Shown here: positions 62,324-64,000 of the stretch, one piece after another | How the letters are laid out: each line of letters opens with the position of its first letter | Numbering within the stretch: position 1 is the first letter of the stretch | Source of the DNA: an uncultured Eudoraea sp. | Lineage (GTDB): Bacteria > Bacteroidota > Bacteroidia > Flavobacteriales > Flavobacteriaceae | Length of the DNA stretch: 64,000 nucleotides | Direction: 5' to 3' | Assembly (NCBI RefSeq): GCF_947258925.1 | Contig: NZ_CAMYKG010000001.1 | Location: 1 to 64,000, forward strand | Made by a program: the position numbers and the translations under genes | Notes under the pieces: model-generated | Databases searched by the model: none | What the model saw: only the letters and a program-made list of their open reading frames with translations | What the model was told of the DNA's origin: nothing

Positions 62324-63868
62324 TCATTCCGTTTTTTTCAGCCAGTATTTCATACCTACTTCCATGGCAATCGTATGATTAACGGCATCTATTGCTATCC
62401 TCTTTTGTTCCATACTATCCCTATGCCGAATGGTTACTGTCTGGTCTTCCAGGGTTTGATGATCCACCGTAATACAAAAAGGCGTTCCTGCGGCATCTTG
62501 CCTTCTATACCTTCTTCCAACGGCATCTTTCTCATCATATACAACATTGAAATCCCACTTTAATTCATCAATAATTTTATGTGCTACCTCTGGCAATCCA
62601 TCCTTTTTAACAAGAGGTAAAACTGCAGCTTTTATTGGAGCAATAACAGCAGGTATTTTTAAGACTGTCCGCGTGGTGCCATTTTCTAATTCCTCTTCTG
62701 CCAATGAATTGGATAATACAGCCAGGAACATTCTATCTACTCCAATTGAAGTTTCAACTACGTATGGGACATAATTTTCATTTAGTTCAGGATCAAAATA
62801 CTGTAATTTCCTTCCCGAATATTTTTCATGGCTGGAAAGATCAAAATCAGTTCTGGAGTGTATTCCTTCCAATTCTTTAAATCCAAATGGAAATTTAAAC
62901 TCAATATCCGAGGCGGCATCAGCATAATGGGCCAATTTCTCATGATCATGAAAGCGGTAATTATCTTCGCCCATTCCCAATGATAAATGCCATTTCATTC
63001 GCATTTCCTTCCATTTCTCATACCATTCCATTTGAGTTCCGGGTCTTATAAAGAATTGAAGTTCCATTTGCTCAAATTCACGCATCCTGAAGATAAATTG
63101 CCTTGCCACAATTTCATTTCTGAAGGCCTTTCCAATTTGTGCTATTCCAAAAGGTATTTTAAGTCGTCCGGATTTTTGAACATTTAAAAAATTTACGAAA
63201 ATTCCCTGAGCAGTTTCTGGTCTTAGATAAAGATCTGTTGCAGTTTCTGCTGAAGCTCCCAGTTTGGTGCCAAACATTAAATTAAACTGTTTAACATCAG
63301 TCCAGTTTTTAGAACCAGACACCGGGCAAACGATTTGCAATTCTTCAATCAGGTTTTTAACATCTGCCAAATCTTCTGCCTCTAAAGATTTTCCCAACCT
63401 TTTTAATACAGTCTGAATCTTTTCCTGGTAGCCCAAAACACGTGGATTAGTGGCAAGAAATTGAGTTTTATCAAAAGCATCACCAAATCGTTTATGAGCT
63501 TTTTTAACTTCCTTCTCAATTTTTGCCTCTATTTTGGCTACATGATCCTCAACCAACACATCCGCACGGTACCTTTTTTTTGAGTCCTTGTTATCAATAA
63601 GGGGATCATTAAAAGCATCAACATGGCCGGATGCTTTCCAAGTAGTTGGGTGCATAAATATTGCCGCATCAATCCCGACAATATTTTCATGCATTTGCAC
63701 CATGGCCTTCCACCAGTATTCTTTGATATTTTTCTTTAGTTCAGCTCCATTCTGCGTATAATCATATACCGCACTCAAGCCATCATAAATTTCACTCGAC
63801 TGAACCACATAGCCATATTCCTTGGCATGCGAAATAACCTTTCTAAATATATCTTCTTGATTTGCCAT
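62324..63868 (-). CDS. glyS: Glycine-tRNA ligase (homodimeric type)
   Basis: A 514-residue class II synthetase of the alpha-2 type found in eukaryotes, archaea and many bacteria, unlike the alpha2-beta2 E. coli enzyme. Motif 2 lies around RNEIVARQFIFRMREFEQMELQFF, motif 3 near the C-terminal PYVVETSIGVDRMFLAVL, and the anticodon-binding domain follows (PVIAPIKAAVLPLV). Start at 63868; a TATTTTTG box ends four bases upstream, so the message may be leaderless. The symbol glyS is used as commonly assigned in Bacteroidota. Confidence 0.96.
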   Translation of the reverse strand: MANQEDIFRKVISHAKEYGYVVQSSEIYDGLSAVYDYTQNGAELKKNIKEYWWKAMVQMHENIVGIDAAIFMHPTTWKASGHVDAFNDPLIDNKDSKKRYRADVLVEDHVAKIEAKIEKEVKKAHKRFGDAFDKTQFLATNPRVLGYQEKIQTVLKRLGKSLEAEDLADVKNLIEELQIVCPVSGSKNWTDVKQFNLMFGTKLGASAETATDLYLRPETAQGIFVNFLNVQKSGRLKIPFGIAQIGKAFRNEIVARQFIFRMREFEQMELQFFIRPGTQMEWYEKWKEMRMKWHLSLGMGEDNYRFHDHEKLAHYADAASDIEFKFPFGFKELEGIHSRTDFDLSSHEKYSGRKLQYFDPELNENYVPYVVETSIGVDRMFLAVLSNSLAEEELENGTTRTVLKIPAVIAPIKAAVLPLVKKDGLPEVAHKIIDELKWDFNVVYDEKDAVGRRYRRQDAAGTPFCITVDHQTLEDQTVTIRHRDSMEQKRIAIDAVNHTIAMEVGMKYWLKKTE

Positions 63869-63872
63869 TTGG

Positions 63873-63880
63873 CAAAAATA
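63873..63880 (-). promoter_or_regulatory. glyS promoter box adjacent to the start codon
   Basis: TATTTTTG (minus strand, 63880-63873) matches TAnnTTTG; only CCAA separates it from the ATG, so transcription would begin at about the start codon. Confidence 0.5.
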
Positions 63881-63945
63881 GAATATTATGGCATTTATTT
63901 TTTAAGTCTTGGAAATAAAATGAAATAACACAAATAACAGGTTGT

Positions 63946-64000
63946 TTATTTCAATTGAAATTCTGCTGATGAAAGTAGTTTTTCATCTTCAAAAACGTTC
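63946..64000 (-). CDS. Possible C-terminal end of an unidentified protein
   Basis: On the minus strand a frame enters from the window edge and ends with TAA at 63946; 18 codons are visible, ending SSAEFQLK. It is too short to assign. It is supported only by its open frame and by lying in the same direction as glyS, with 77 bases between the two. Confidence 0.35.
   Translation of the reverse strand, partial: NVFEDEKLLSSAEFQLK

Overview
The window looks like chromosomal DNA of a member of the Flavobacteriaceae (Bacteroidota), probably free-living and aerobic. The evidence is the gliding-motility pair gldE/gldD next to ssb and mutY, several families largely confined to Bacteroidota (DUF4270, DUF4301, DUF3127, DUF2490, DUF4199), three TonB-dependent receptors, a split atpDC pair with a short epsilon subunit, low GC, and Bacteroidota-type promoters (-7 TAnnTTTG, sometimes with TTG 19 nt upstream). 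Genes are dense. I see no tRNA, rRNA, CRISPR array, insertion sequence, prophage or integron. Most of the window is core genome, so the interest lies in altered family members and gene neighbourhoods rather than in an obvious island.

Layout. 1-2410 (minus): an autoregulated TetR / ABC permease-ATPase / HlyD export operon. 2587-4400 (plus): DNA glycosylase tag and two envelope proteins. 4380-6375 (minus): aat, a DUF3127 protein and a flavin reductase. 6483-7990 (plus): an orphan histidine kinase and a zinc-ribbon membrane protein. 7977-8916 (minus): a HIT protein and greA. 9640-15096 (minus): a thiamine-scavenging region, with a TPP riboswitch before an outer-membrane receptor and, upstream of it, a DUF4301 protein, a NadR-like kinase, a PnuC/PnuT-type permease and a thiamine-binding protein. 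15130-18707: a phosphopantetheinyl transferase, ahcY, rpmA-rplU and a DUF4199 protein. 18873-22293: a two-subunit M16 protease. 22380-25538: a head-GIN adhesin-like protein, a DMT exporter, a small lipoprotein and a threonine/serine dehydratase. 25578-31228: gldD, gldE, ssb and mutY, then HU, a 29-residue basic microprotein and RNase G. 31399-34941: recX, a fatty-acid hydroxylase, a GNAT protein and a JmjC protein. 35006-41470: a biotin locus (bioB, a beta-ketoacyl synthase, bioA, bioD, a DUF2007 protein, bioF). 42114-43912: atpC and atpD. 44098-48424: a TonB receptor and SGNH lipoprotein pair. 48618-53224: glmS, a DUF4270 lipoprotein and a one-domain glycogen-synthase-like protein, divergent from panC-panD. 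The last part holds a flippase-like protein, an esterase-like protein, radA, a Tas-type reductase, xth, a third TonB receptor and glyS.

How the genes work together. Vitamin supply is a recurring theme: thiamine uptake (9.6-15.1 kb), biotin synthesis (35-41.5 kb) and pantothenate synthesis (53.3-54.5 kb), with an acyl-carrier activating transferase between the first two. Several proteins keep a family fold but have lost catalytic residues: the ABC ATPase domain, one M16 subunit, the Rieske-like lipoprotein, the esterase-like protein and the glycogen-synthase-like half protein. The least understood items are the 29-residue basic microprotein at 29450-29539, the kinase and DUF4301 protein in the thiamine region, and the ketoacyl synthase inside the biotin locus.
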